64,000 bases of DNA from assembly GCA_034522075.1 (NCBI GenBank), contig JAXHLO010000030.1, positions 1-64,000 of the forward strand, written 5' to 3'. The number at the start of each line of letters is the position of its first letter. Within the stretch, counting starts at the first letter, position 1. The stretch is from UBA7803 sp034522075. Lineage in GTDB: Bacteria; Pseudomonadota; Gammaproteobacteria; Pseudomonadales; Azotimanducaceae. The translations under genes were made by a program, and so were the position numbers. Below, piece by piece: positions 8,668 through 17,824 of the stretch. The notes under the pieces were generated by a model, which saw only the letters and a program-made list of their open reading frames with translations, searched no databases and was not told the origin of the DNA.

Positions 8668-9581
8668 TGGCCGCCATGCGCATCGGCATCTCGGTTTCCT
8701 CCAACTACGACGTGGACGATCCGCGTCAGGGCGCCGCCTTCATGGTGGAACGGGCCCGCGCCGCCCGCCAGGCGGATCTGGACAGCCTGTTCGTGGGCGA
8801 CCACCACGTCACCCGCAGCCCCTACTATCAGAATTCGCCCATCCTCGGCCGCATGCTGGGGGAGTGGGGCGACAAGCCGGCCGGTGCGCTGTATCTGCTG
8901 CCGCTGTGGCATCCGGTGCTGCTGGCCGAGCAGGTGGCCACCCTGGCGAGCATTGCCGAGGGTCCGTTCATCATGCAGTGCGGCCTGGGCGGCGACAAAC
9001 GCCAGAGTGCGGGCATGGGCGTATCCAACAGCCGCCGTGCGGCCATGTTCGAGGCGTCTCTGGAGGCGCTGCGCGCCCTGTGGCGCGGCGAGGAAGTGAC
9101 TCTGGAGCGGTTCTGGCCCGTACAGCGGGCGCGCATCTCACCGCTGCCTCCGCAGCCCGTCGATGTCTGGGTCGGCGCCCTGGCCGTGCCGGCCATCAAT
9201 CGCACGGCGCGCCTGGCCGAGGGCTGGCTGGCCTCACCGGGACTCACCCGCGCCGGGGCCGCCGATGCGCTGAACGTCTACCGCCAGGCCTGTGCCGAGC
9301 ACGGCCGTGAACCCGGCGCCGTGGCCATCCGCCGGGACGTGTTCGTCGGCAGAACGAGCCAGGAGGCGCGGGCGGTGGTGCAGCCCTACGTGCAGCAGGG
9401 TTATCGCGGCTTTCCCGAGGAGGCGCTGCTTACCGGGTCGGTGGCGGAAGTGGCGGACGAGCTCGCCGCTTTCCGGGAACTCGGTTATACGGACGTGATC
9501 GTGCGCAACATCAGCACGGACCAGGGCGAGGCTCTGGCCACCATCGAGCGCCTGGCAGCGGTGAAGGCCGCGCTGCAATGA
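8664..9581 (+). CDS. LLM-class flavin-dependent oxidoreductase
   Basis: Luciferase-like monooxygenase fold (305 residues) using FMN or F420. Visible marks are MRIGISVSSNYD at the first strand, the DSLFVGDHHVTRSPYY loop, GCGLGGDK-type phosphate-binding text (QCGLGGDKRQSAG), and the C-terminal GSVAEVADELAAFRELGYTD typical of the family. ATG occurs at 8664, 8667 and 8676; 8664 gives an ATGA overlap with the preceding Nudix gene. Its own stop overlaps the start of the next Nudix gene, so three genes form one translation unit. Substrate unknown. Confidence 0.88.
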
Positions 9582-10210
9582 GCGACGCCGACCCGCCGGC
9601 TCCCGGCGAGCCGTGGCTGGAGCGGGCGCGGCGTCTGCGGGCCATTGCCCAGACCGGGCTGTCTTACAGCCGCGATGACTACGACCTGGAACGCTTCACC
9701 GAAATCGACGCCATCGCCCGGCAGATGCTGGCGGAGATTACCGATACGCCGCCGGCACAGATCCGCGACCTGTATCTGCCTGAGCGCGGTTATCCGACAC
9801 CCAAAGTGGACGTTCGCGCCGGGGTGTTCCGCGAGGGTCGGGTACTGCTGGTACAGGAGGCCGCCGACGGCCGCTGGTCGCTGCCCGGCGGCTGGGCCGA
9901 CGAGCAGGAGTCACCGCGGGCCAGCGTCGAGCGGGAAGTGCTCGAGGAGTCTGGCTTCCGGGTCCGTGCGGTGAAGCTGGTGGCGCTCAAGGACCGCAAT
10001 CTGCATCCCTACCGGCCGCGGCGCCTGGAGCACATCTACAAGCTGTTCTTCCTGTGCGAGCTCCACGGCGGCAGTGCCGCGGCGAGTCTCGAAACCACCG
10101 ATGCCGGCTTCTTTGCGCTGGACGACTTACCCGAGCGTCTGCCGGGCGGACGCTTGCCGCCGACATCGAGCAGCTCGCCGCTCATGCCCGTGACCCGGAT
10201 CTGCCGCTGA
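9578..10210 (+). CDS. Nudix hydrolase with N-terminal extension; C-terminus frameshifted
   Basis: The protein has the Nudix N-terminal helical domain (RLRAIAQTGLSYSRDDYDLERF) and a Nudix box (GGWADEQESPRASVEREVLEESGFRV). This layout is seen in ADP-ribose/NDP-sugar hydrolases. In the given frame the tail after about residue 189 is nonsense. From 10153 another frame reads LAADIEQLAAHARDPDLP and ends at a TAA at 10225-10227, which is a normal family C-terminus. One base therefore appears to be missing near 10125-10153, by mutation or sequencing error. An intact gene would span 9578-10227. Confidence 0.85.
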   Translation: MSDADPPAPGEPWLERARRLRAIAQTGLSYSRDDYDLERFTEIDAIARQMLAEITDTPPAQIRDLYLPERGYPTPKVDVRAGVFREGRVLLVQEAADGRWSLPGGWADEQESPRASVEREVLEESGFRVRAVKLVALKDRNLHPYRPRRLEHIYKLFFLCELHGGSAAASLETTDAGFFALDDLPERLPGGRLPPTSSSSPLMPVTRICR

Positions 10211-10227
10211 CCTTCGACTACCTGTAA

Positions 10228-10421
10228 CGCCCATTTTCGGACCGCTGAGCCAGGCTGCGGCGCGGGGCCGAGGTCGACGAGGCGCGGTAGGCCTGGGCCG
10301 CCCGGCTTCCGCAGGCGCGTCGCGGCCGCGCTTCGTCTCGCCGCTTGCGTGGATCTGCCACGCCGGCGCGACGACGCCTCGCTCAGGAACCGCGCAGTGC
10401 GCAGCGGTTCGAAAATGGGCG
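10228..10421. repeat. 194-bp GC-rich element with 20-bp inverted terminal repeats
   Basis: The left arm CGCCCATTTTCGGACCGCTG (10228-10247) is matched at 19 of 20 positions by the reverse complement of the right arm at 10402-10421. The interior is very GC-rich and contains smaller hairpins (for example GCGTGG-ATCTG-CCACGC). It fills the gap between two convergent genes, starting right after the in-register stop of the Nudix gene. It could be a miniature transposable element or a large bidirectional terminator. No target-site duplication was recognised. Confidence 0.75.
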
Positions 10422-10435
10422 TTCACCAGTGGGTG

Positions 10436-12427
10436 TCAGCGCCCGCTGGATTCCTGTCCCTGCTCCGCCTGCCGCTGCCGGGCTGCCGCCTGGCGCTGCT
10501 GCAGCACCAGGAACTCGTCGACGTCTAGACCCCCATCGCCGTTGGCGTCGGCATGCTTGAAGCCCTGGACCAGGCGTTTTTTCAGGGAATCGGGCAGCTC
10601 ACTCCAGACCAGCCTGGTGTCCATGTCCTTGTCCATGAAGCCGAACCACTGGGCGATTTCCGAGCGCCGGGAATCGTGAATGGGATTCTCGGCGGTCTCT
10701 TCTGCCCAGGCATAACTGAACGCCCCGTAGAGCATCTCGTCCCACGACTGCAGCCCCCACGGCACCGTGCGTTCCGGGTCCGGGTTGGCCGGGTTCCTGG
10801 CCGAGTTGTCATAGACCGTGCGGTGAATCAGCTTGGCGCCCGCCGGTACCTGCTTCGGTTCCACGAAGTCGTAACCGCGCTGCCAGTTGAAGTCGTAGTC
10901 CGGCACTGACAGCAACCGCTCCGTGCGGCCGTCGGGGTATTCGAGATCGAACGTGGATGCTTTGCCCCGGTAGTGCGAGTGCGGGAACAGCGTGTAGAGA
11001 ATCGCGTCGCGGTGGAACTGATGGTAAGCGGCCTCCTCATGCTCCGGGTCCTTGGGTGTGATTCGGAGGGTGGGATCGAGCACGACCTGATGGCGCAGGA
11101 AGTTGTCGGGCCGTCGTTCGGCGAAGTACAGGCCCATGCGGGTGACATCCGTGGTGGCTTTGCCCGTGGGCGTGTAGTGCATCTGGAACTGATAGGCGCC
11201 GCCGGGTGCCACGTAGACTCCCGTGCCTTCCGGCATCGTGTAGGACTCGGCGCCGGGCGCGTAGCCGATGATGTAGTTCTCGAACACGCTCTCTTCTTCC
11301 CGGGCGTCGGGGTCATAGGTCTCTGATGAACCGGCGAGCACGTGGTGCACCACGGCGCGGTCGCCGGGGATGACGGTGGCGGCCTCGATCCACACGCCTT
11401 CGTCCAGCGGGTTGGGCACGGCGGGAAACTGGTAGTCCACCACGCCGCTGGCAGGGACGTCGAAGGCCGGCAGTTCGATGACCAGATCCGGTTCACCCAG
11501 GGGCCAGGCGCTGCTGATGGGTTCCACGTCCTTGAGCGGGTCGGGCCCGTCACCGCGGGGGGCGCCGGCTTCAATCCAGCGCACCAGCGTCTGTTTGTCT
11601 GCCGTGCTGATGCTGCGATCACCGCGCCATTCGCCCACGTGGGGATCGGCATGCCACGGCGGCATGCGCCGGGTCAGCAGCACCTCGCGGATCATCGGCG
11701 CGAAGCCGCGCACCATGTCGTAGCTGGTCATGGCCCAGGGGCCGATGCCGCCGGGGCTGTGACAGACCGTGCAGTTGTCCTTGAGCATGGGGGCAATGGT
11801 GTCGCTGTAGCTGATCTCGCTGTGATCTTCGTTGCGCGCCGGAAAGTTGATCAGGCAGCCCACGGCATCGCGTTGCGCCGCAGGTACGGGATTGTCGGCC
11901 AGCACGGCATCCAGGGTATCCGCCAGATAGCGTTCGGTGGCTTCCGGCTTCTGGTGCTCATAGGTGATGCGGTCGTGCATGGGGCCGCGGTACACCACCT
12001 CCCAGCTCGACGGATCGATGACGAACACCTCGGCGGTGCGGATCACCCCCAGTCCCTCGGCGACGAGTTGCGAGTCGTCCACCAGCACCGGCAGGTCGAT
12101 GCCGTATTCGCTTGCCTCCGCGGCGATGGTTTCGCGGTTGTCCTGCAGATTGGCGTTGAGCATGAAAAAGCGCACGCCGTCGTCCGCGTATTCCGCCGCG
12201 ACTTTCTGGTAGTCGCCGATGGCATTGCGCACGATGGGACAGCCGTTGCCCTGGATCATGATGACCACGGCTTCGGCGTCGTCGTGGTAGTACAGCTCGT
12301 GAGCTTTACCCCGCTGGTCCAGCAGAGTGAAGTTGCCCACCCGCTCGGCCCAGGCACCGGCAGAGAGAATCACGCTTGCGGCGGCGAATGCCGCCACGGT
12401 CAGGTTGCGCAGGTCGAATCGGCACAT
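10436..12427 (-). CDS. secreted redoxin / cytochrome c / type II copper monooxygenase-like / EF-hand fusion protein
   Basis: A 663-residue exported multidomain protein. Signal peptide residues 1-27 end GAWA. A thioredoxin-like redoxin domain (about 28-180) has a single cysteine in GNGCPIV. A heme-attachment motif CTVCH lies at 219-223. A PHM/DBH-like copper region (about 310-580) carries HH at 361-362, QMHYTP (His417), PHSH (His483/485) and WDEM (Met565), matching the CuH and CuM ligand pattern of ascorbate-dependent monooxygenases. A C-terminal EF-hand loop (DANGDGGLDVDE) precedes a Gln/Arg-rich tail. GAGG 7 nt upstream favours ATG 12427 over 12454. It probably acts in the periplasm; the substrate is unknown. 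Confidence 0.85.
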   Translation of the reverse strand: MCRFDLRNLTVAAFAAASVILSAGAWAERVGNFTLLDQRGKAHELYYHDDAEAVVIMIQGNGCPIVRNAIGDYQKVAAEYADDGVRFFMLNANLQDNRETIAAEASEYGIDLPVLVDDSQLVAEGLGVIRTAEVFVIDPSSWEVVYRGPMHDRITYEHQKPEATERYLADTLDAVLADNPVPAAQRDAVGCLINFPARNEDHSEISYSDTIAPMLKDNCTVCHSPGGIGPWAMTSYDMVRGFAPMIREVLLTRRMPPWHADPHVGEWRGDRSISTADKQTLVRWIEAGAPRGDGPDPLKDVEPISSAWPLGEPDLVIELPAFDVPASGVVDYQFPAVPNPLDEGVWIEAATVIPGDRAVVHHVLAGSSETYDPDAREEESVFENYIIGYAPGAESYTMPEGTGVYVAPGGAYQFQMHYTPTGKATTDVTRMGLYFAERRPDNFLRHQVVLDPTLRITPKDPEHEEAAYHQFHRDAILYTLFPHSHYRGKASTFDLEYPDGRTERLLSVPDYDFNWQRGYDFVEPKQVPAGAKLIHRTVYDNSARNPANPDPERTVPWGLQSWDEMLYGAFSYAWAEETAENPIHDSRRSEIAQWFGFMDKDMDTRLVWSELPDSLKKRLVQGFKHADANGDGGLDVDEFLVLQQRQAAARQRQAEQGQESSGR

Positions 12428-12499
12428 GACGTTACCTCGTTGCTTCGCTGCCAACTTTACGCTGCCTGGATCGAAACTGGAACTGGCGCGCCGGTGTCG

Positions 12500-13219
12500 T
12501 CAGACGGCGTCCTGCAGGCGCCGGTAGAGAATCGTGCCGCCGGCCACGGCGCCGGGAATGAGCAGAAAATTGACGATAGGGATGGCCATGGCCACGGTGG
12601 CGCAGGCGCCGTAGCCCAGGGCCGCGCCGCGGTTGCGCTGCAGCAGCGCCACGGTGTCGCGGAACGGCCGGTTGCGGTTCTCGCCCGGGTAGTCGCTGAA
12701 CTGAATGGCCAGGGTCCAGGCGCCGAAGGCGAACCACAGCAGCGGCGCCACGGCATTCACCAGCGGCACGAGGGTCAGGACGAAGACCAGCAGCGCGCGC
12801 GGCAGAAAGTAGCCCATCTTGCGGACTTCCCGGCCCAGGGCGCTGACGGCCCCCGCCCACAGGCCCGGGACCTGAGCCGGGCCGCTGCCGAACTCGGCGT
12901 GTTCCACAGCCACCGACAGGTCGCCGAGAAACGGACTGGCCAGCAATACCGCCAGCAGCGCGAACAGCCAGGCACCGATGAGAATGCCCAGCAGATACAG
13001 CAGCGGCGCCAGGATCATGCTGAGAAACTCGAGCCAGCCGGGCAGTTGCCGGGTCAACCAGGCGGAAAGCTCGCCGATGTAGCCGAACGTCAGGGTCAGA
13101 CCCGCAGCGATGACCACCAGACTCACCAGGGCCGGCAACCAGATGTAGCGGCCCAGGCCCGGCCGCCGTGCGGCGCGGATGCCGTCGAAGAAGATGCCGA
13201 TGCCGTGGCCGACGCTCAA
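12500..13219 (-). CDS. CysZ-like integral membrane protein (EI24/CysZ family)
   Basis: A 239-residue inner-membrane protein with about four long hydrophobic segments. It carries the family's late motif FSDYPGENRNRPFRDTVALL followed by a glycine/alanine-rich membrane segment. CysZ supplies sulfate for cysteine synthesis; homologues of this family (EI24) also occur without known transport roles. The start ATG 13219 overlaps the stop of the upstream aminotransferase (ATGA), so the two are translationally coupled. No other sulfur-assimilation gene is nearby, so the cysZ symbol is withheld. Confidence 0.8.
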   Translation of the reverse strand: MSVGHGIGIFFDGIRAARRPGLGRYIWLPALVSLVVIAAGLTLTFGYIGELSAWLTRQLPGWLEFLSMILAPLLYLLGILIGAWLFALLAVLLASPFLGDLSVAVEHAEFGSGPAQVPGLWAGAVSALGREVRKMGYFLPRALLVFVLTLVPLVNAVAPLLWFAFGAWTLAIQFSDYPGENRNRPFRDTVALLQRNRGAALGYGACATVAMAIPIVNFLLIPGAVAGGTILYRRLQDAV

Positions 13220-14523
13220 GCCGTGACCTCGTCCACGGCCCGGCTCAGGGTGTCCACCATCATGTCGATGTGGTCGTCGTCGATGATGAACGGCGGCCCC
13301 ATGCAGACGATGTCGCGCACCTCGCCGGTACCGCCGCCGTAGAAGAATACGCCGTGTTCCAGGGCATGGCCGACGATGCGGTTGGCCACGTTGTCGGCCT
13401 CGGCATAGGGTTCCAGGGTTTGCCGGTCGCGCACCACCTCGATGGCCAGCAGCAGACCGCGGCCGCGCACCTCTGCCACGTGGGGATGCTGAGCGAAGGC
13501 GCTTTCCAGGCGGGCTTTCAGGCGCTCGCCCTGCTGTGCCGCACGCTCCACCAGCGCCTCTTCGGTGAGGATGTTCAGAACCTCCGTGGCTGCGGCACAG
13601 GCCGCCGGATGGGCGCCGAAGGTGTGGAACATGACGCCCAGACCGGCCTCTTTGAGGGCTGTGCCCACGGCTTCCGTGGCGTAAGCGCCGCCGATGGGCG
13701 CATAGCCGCCGGCCAGGCCCTTGCCCGCGACCAGAATGTCCGGCGCCATGTCCCAGTGCTGGTAGCCGAACGGCCGGCCCGTGCGGCCGAAGCCGGTCAT
13801 CACTTCGTCGAGAATCAGCAGCAGACCGAATTCATCGCACAGCCGGCGGACCTCGCCCCAGTAATCCTCCGGGGGCACGATGGCGCCGCCGCTCGAGCCG
13901 GTGATGGGTTCAGCCACCAGCGCGGCGATGGTCTCGGGGCCTTCCGCTTCGATGACGGCGCGCAGTTCCTCCACGTAGAAGCGTCCCGCGTCCGGATGGT
14001 GGGACCCCAGTGGACAACGCAGCGGATAGGGCGTGGGCGCCCGCGGATAAGTCACCAGGGCATGTTCCAGGCCGCGCTTGCGCACGGGGTGGCCGGACAG
14101 CGCCGTGGTGGTGACCGTAGTGCCGTGGTAGGAGACGCTGCGCGCGATGATCTTGTGGCGCTCCGGTCGGCCGATGGCCGCCTGATACTGCAGGGCCATT
14201 TTCATGCCGGCTTCCACCGCCTCGGAGCCGCCGGAGGTGATGTGAATCCGCGTCAGCGAATCCGGCAGCCAGTCGCGGCCCAGGGTTTCCACCAGGGATT
14301 GCCTTGACGGTGTGATCCATGGCGGCACCACGTAGGTGCACTCGCGCGTCGCTTCGGCCACCCGCGCCGCAACCCGTTCGCGCCCGTGCCCCACGTTGGC
14401 GACGATGGCACCGCCTGCCGCATCGAGCACGCGCCGCCCGTCGGCGGTGTACAGGTAGACACCCTCGGTCCGGACGATGGTGGGGTTGTCGGTTCGCAGG
14501 AACGGCCAGTTGACTCGGCTCAT
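13216..14523 (-). CDS. class III (PLP-dependent) aminotransferase
   Basis: A 435-residue fold-type I aminotransferase related to omega-amino acid and acetylornithine/GABA aminotransferases. Seen are ITSGGSEAVEAGMKMAL (PLP phosphate site), SYHGTTVTTTALSG, LLLILDEVMTGFGRTG with the PLP-binding Asp, and the Schiff-base lysine in LVAGKGLAGGYAPIGG. It transfers an amino group from a primary amine or omega-amino acid to a keto acid. GGAG lies 5 nt before ATG 14523. It follows the MORN lipoprotein gene by 26 bp and overlaps the CysZ-like gene. Exact substrate not deducible. Confidence 0.9.
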   Translation of the reverse strand: MSRVNWPFLRTDNPTIVRTEGVYLYTADGRRVLDAAGGAIVANVGHGRERVAARVAEATRECTYVVPPWITPSRQSLVETLGRDWLPDSLTRIHITSGGSEAVEAGMKMALQYQAAIGRPERHKIIARSVSYHGTTVTTTALSGHPVRKRGLEHALVTYPRAPTPYPLRCPLGSHHPDAGRFYVEELRAVIEAEGPETIAALVAEPITGSSGGAIVPPEDYWGEVRRLCDEFGLLLILDEVMTGFGRTGRPFGYQHWDMAPDILVAGKGLAGGYAPIGGAYATEAVGTALKEAGLGVMFHTFGAHPAACAAATEVLNILTEEALVERAAQQGERLKARLESAFAQHPHVAEVRGRGLLLAIEVVRDRQTLEPYAEADNVANRIVGHALEHGVFFYGGGTGEVRDIVCMGPPFIIDDDHIDMMVDTLSRAVDEVTA

Positions 14524-14549
14524 GGGGGCTCCAAGTGTTGTGCTTTTTG

Positions 14550-16151
14550 TTACGGTTGCGGCTCGACATGAATCCGGCCCGCCTCATAGCCAGCCAGACG
14601 TCGGCGCAGCGGTGCCAGGATCTGTGCCGCGTCTTCGCCGAATTCGCGGTGCACGGTGTCGATCGCCTGCCGGGCCGCGGCCGCGGCCTGATCGAAACGG
14701 CCGGCGGCGGCCCAGGCGGCTGCCAGGGTGTCGAGATATTGCCAGGCGCCGCTGTACAACGCGATGGGCCGTATCAGATCTACGGCGCGGCGGCCGTCGC
14801 GCAGGCTGGATTGAGCGGTCGTGGCCAGCAGCCACGCCAGGTCGTTGCGCGCGGTGACACTGCCGGCGGCCACGGCCCGCTCATAGTAGTGCACGGAGCG
14901 CTGCAGGTTGCGCGGCACGATATCACCGTCCTGGTAGAGTCCGCCGAGAACCGCATTGGCCTCGGGGTGCTGCTGTTGCGCCGCTGCGGAGAGCCTTTCC
15001 ACCATGCGCGGCGGGTTGACTCCCCGGTAGGTCAGCGCCAGCCGGTACTGGGCCTCGGCAATGCCGGCATCGGCCGCCGGGCGCAGCCAGCGGCGGGCGG
15101 CGGTCTGATCCGGCGGCGGGTCGTCGAAATCCAGATACAGGGTGCCGAGCAGCAACTGGGCATAAGGGTCGCCGCGTTCGGCGGCCGACGACAGCCAGCT
15201 CTGCAGCCGGGTGCTGGCCACCCGGTTGCGCTCCGAGAACATCGGCCCGGCGTATTCGGGTCCGGTGGGGAGGCTCAGCAGCCCCGTAGACACCATGTCC
15301 CGGTTCCACATGCCGCTGATTTCTATGCCGCTGGCGGTGCGCCGCAGGCCCGGTCCCAGCGGCTGATTCAACTCCCAGCTGCCATCGTGGAAGGAACCGT
15401 CCGGGCGGTCCTCGCGGCCCTGTCCATGGGCATTGCCGGCCTGCCAGTCGCCCACGTACAGGCTGCCGTCGGGGCGGCGTTCGCGGCCGAAGCCGTGGCG
15501 CTCATCGTCAGCCCAGGTGCCTTCGTAGACCAGCCCCGACACCTCTTCGGCCCGTCCGTAGCCGTGCCGGTCGCCCGCCCGCCACTGGCCCTCGTAGCTG
15601 GCGCCGGCGGCGGTCTCCAGCCGGCCGAAGCCGTGGGGCTGATCCCGGGCCCAGTCGCCCTCGTAGGCGGCGCCGGCGGCCGTCACGTAGCGGCCGTATC
15701 CGTGCCGCTGCCCCTGATGCCAGTGACCGTCATAGCGGCTGCCGTCGCTGCCGCGGAATGTTCCTTGGCCATGGCGGTTGCCGTGGGCCCAGCCGCCGCG
15801 GTACCTGCCATCCGCGTTGGTCAGGGTGCCTTCGCCGTGGCGTTCACCCTGGCGCCACATGCCCTGATAGCGGCTGCCGTCGGGCAGGGTTTCGGTGCCT
15901 GCGCCGTGGGGCTGACCGTCCACCCAGGCACCGTCATAGATCCGGCCGTCGGGCCAGCGGAAACGCGCCTCGCCGGTGTAGGCGAGCTGTCCGGGCAGCA
16001 CCGCCACCTGCTGTCCCGTCGGCAATGTCAGGGTGCCGGCGTCGGCAGCGCCGCGGGGCGCCGGCGTCACGCCGGGCGGCAGCGCGCTACAGGCACCGAC
16101 GGCGATGAGCACCGCAGCGGCAGCAAAACGTTGGCAGAAGCGTGGGATCAC
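14550..16151 (-). CDS. MORN-repeat and Sel1/TPR-like lipoprotein
   Basis: A 533-residue predicted lipoprotein: the signal peptide ends in VGAC (lipobox), followed by a proline/alanine linker. Nine tandem MORN repeats of about 23 residues follow (for example YEGDWARDQPHGFGR and YEGTWADDERHGFGR, roughly residues 70-280). Then come Sel1-type alpha-helical repeats (DPYAQLLLGTLYLD, AEAQYRLALTYRG, ANAVLGGLYQDGD) and a final TPR-like stretch. Such repeats mediate protein or membrane binding. The start codon is GTG 16151. It is divergent from the APH kinase gene and upstream of the aminotransferase on the same strand. Function unknown. Confidence 0.85.
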   Translation of the reverse strand: MIPRFCQRFAAAAVLIAVGACSALPPGVTPAPRGAADAGTLTLPTGQQVAVLPGQLAYTGEARFRWPDGRIYDGAWVDGQPHGAGTETLPDGSRYQGMWRQGERHGEGTLTNADGRYRGGWAHGNRHGQGTFRGSDGSRYDGHWHQGQRHGYGRYVTAAGAAYEGDWARDQPHGFGRLETAAGASYEGQWRAGDRHGYGRAEEVSGLVYEGTWADDERHGFGRERRPDGSLYVGDWQAGNAHGQGREDRPDGSFHDGSWELNQPLGPGLRRTASGIEISGMWNRDMVSTGLLSLPTGPEYAGPMFSERNRVASTRLQSWLSSAAERGDPYAQLLLGTLYLDFDDPPPDQTAARRWLRPAADAGIAEAQYRLALTYRGVNPPRMVERLSAAAQQQHPEANAVLGGLYQDGDIVPRNLQRSVHYYERAVAAGSVTARNDLAWLLATTAQSSLRDGRRAVDLIRPIALYSGAWQYLDTLAAAWAAAGRFDQAAAAARQAIDTVHREFGEDAAQILAPLRRRLAGYEAGRIHVEPQP

Positions 16152-16272
16152 GGCTTCAGGCGCAGGCCCACAGGGTTGGGAGTGAGCGGCGAATGTAAAA
16201 CCATCTCATGACAAAACTCAAAATGTTTGGGTACAGTGATTGATTACCGCATCGTCAGTCAGGGGAGCGACC

Positions 16273-17343
16273 ATGGCATCCGCAGGACATTCCGTCGAAG
16301 GCATCAATGCAGAGGCGGTGACGCGCTGGCTGACTGAACGTATACCCGGCCTGGCTCCGCCGCTCGAGTTTTCCCTGATCGCCGGCGGTCACTCCAACCT
16401 GACTTATCGGTTCGTGGACAGCCGCGGTGCAGCCTACGTGCTGCGCCGGCCGCCGCTGGGGCACGTGCTGGAAAGCGCCCACGACATGGCCCGCGAGCAT
16501 CGCATCGTCTCGGCCCTGGTGGACAGCGGCGTGCCGGTGGCGCCGACGTACGGACTGTGCGACGACGCGGAGGTCAATGGCGCGGCGTTCTACGTCATGG
16601 GTTTCGTCGACGGTGCGGTGCTGCACGACGCGGATGCCGCGGCGGCCCTGTCGGCAGAGCAGCGCCGCGAGCTCGGTCTGCACGTCATCGACGTGCTGGC
16701 GCGTCTGCACCGGCTCGATCCCGACCAGGTGGGGCTGGGTGATCTGGGCCGCAAAGAAGCCTATCTGGCCCGCCAGCTCAAACGCTGGAACCGGCAATGG
16801 GAAGCCAGCAAGACCCACGAGATTCCCGCCATGGAAGAGACCGCGGCGCTGCTCGAGGCGCGGATGCCGGAGCAGGTAGGCGCCGCCATCGTGCACGGCG
16901 ACTATCGCCTGGGCAACATGATAGTGGGCGTGTGCAACAGCGCGCGCAACGGCGCGCGCAGCGGCGATGAAGATTGCGGCATTCTGGCGGTGCTGGATTG
17001 GGAGCTGTGCACCCTGGGCGACCCGCTGGCGGATGTGGGCTATCTGCTGAATTCCTGGAGCCAGCCGGGGGAAGCTGCCGCAGACGTGGCGCCCACCGCC
17101 GTGGGCGGCTTTCCGGATCGCGATGAAATCTGCGCGCGCTATGAGGCCGCCACCGGCCGTGATCTGTCCGGAATCAACTATTACCGGGCGTTTTCCCACT
17201 GGCGTCTGGCAGCCATCGGCCAGGGCGTCTACAAGCGTTACCTGGTAGGCGCCATGGGTGAGAATCGGGGAATGGATCTCGATGCCTACAAGCACAGCGT
17301 CCATGAACGTGCCGAGACAGCGTTGGCGTTGCTCGGCGGCTGA
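16273..17343 (+). CDS. APH-type phosphotransferase (ACAD10/11 kinase-domain-like)
   Basis: A 356-residue aminoglycoside phosphotransferase-fold kinase. Visible motifs: glycine loop AGGHSNLTYRF, catalytic HGDYRLGNMIV near residue 215, and metal-binding LDWELCTLGDPLADVGYLL. This subfamily equals the N-terminal kinase half of ACAD10/ACAD11, which phosphorylates 4-hydroxyacyl-CoA. The stand-alone bacterial role is inferred. AGGGGAG sits 5-6 nt before ATG 16273, preferred over an upstream in-frame start at 16240. A short GC-repeat insertion (about 16940-16970, text SARNGARSGDED) lies just before the metal loop. It is convergent with the next gene, with 4 bp between stops. Confidence 0.88.
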   Translation: MASAGHSVEGINAEAVTRWLTERIPGLAPPLEFSLIAGGHSNLTYRFVDSRGAAYVLRRPPLGHVLESAHDMAREHRIVSALVDSGVPVAPTYGLCDDAEVNGAAFYVMGFVDGAVLHDADAAAALSAEQRRELGLHVIDVLARLHRLDPDQVGLGDLGRKEAYLARQLKRWNRQWEASKTHEIPAMEETAALLEARMPEQVGAAIVHGDYRLGNMIVGVCNSARNGARSGDEDCGILAVLDWELCTLGDPLADVGYLLNSWSQPGEAAADVAPTAVGGFPDRDEICARYEAATGRDLSGINYYRAFSHWRLAAIGQGVYKRYLVGAMGENRGMDLDAYKHSVHERAETALALLGG

Positions 17344-17347
17344 CCCG

Positions 17348-17824
17348 TCAGAGGTCCAGGCTGCCGAGTTCTGTGCCGCTGCTGTCCACCGCTTCCACCC
17401 GCTCGATGCCCGACCGCGGCAGACCCACCACCAGGCAGGGATGAGTGAGCACCTGGGGCAGCACGGCGCCGGACTCCGGTGTGCGCCAGCCGAGCGATAT
17501 CATAGCGGTGCCGTTGCGGCGCCGCGCCTCTTCCAGGGTAAAGCCGTAGCCCGGCGTCGGCTGGCGGCCGCGGGAAACGGCGATGAGCAGCAGATCGTCG
17601 TTGCCGGCCTCCGGTTCCGGGCGGCTCATGTCCAGCAGGGTGCTGCCGCGAATGCCCGCTACCTGGGCATAGTCCACCCGGGTCAGCCCCGCATCGATGC
17701 CCTGGCACTGATCGTAGCTGAGCACCGTGGTGGCGTTCAGGCTCTGTTCGCCGGCGCAGCCGCCGAGCAGCAGGGCCGCCAGCAGCGCCGCGGGGCGCCA
17801 GCCGCACAGGTCAGCGTTGCTCAT
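17348..17824 (-). CDS. PrcB-like C-terminal domain lipoprotein
   Basis: A 158-residue predicted lipoprotein with lipobox LLLGGC. The C-terminal half (GYGFTLEEARRRNGTAMISL ... VLPQVLTHPCLVVGLPRSGI) fits the PrcB_C domain, named for a partner of a Treponema protease complex. ATG 17824 has GGAG about 7 nt upstream and is chosen over ATG 17848. It overlaps the end of the S8 protease gene by 14 nt, so protease and lipoprotein are likely co-translated. A role as protease partner or regulator is suggested by the pairing only. Confidence 0.7.
   Translation of the reverse strand: MSNADLCGWRPAALLAALLLGGCAGEQSLNATTVLSYDQCQGIDAGLTRVDYAQVAGIRGSTLLDMSRPEPEAGNDDLLLIAVSRGRQPTPGYGFTLEEARRRNGTAMISLGWRTPESGAVLPQVLTHPCLVVGLPRSGIERVEAVDSSGTELGSLDL

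Noticed and set aside
11342..13342. 666-codon plus-strand frame across the redoxin fusion and CysZ-like genes
   Set aside because: Antisense to a multidomain protein with heme and copper motifs.
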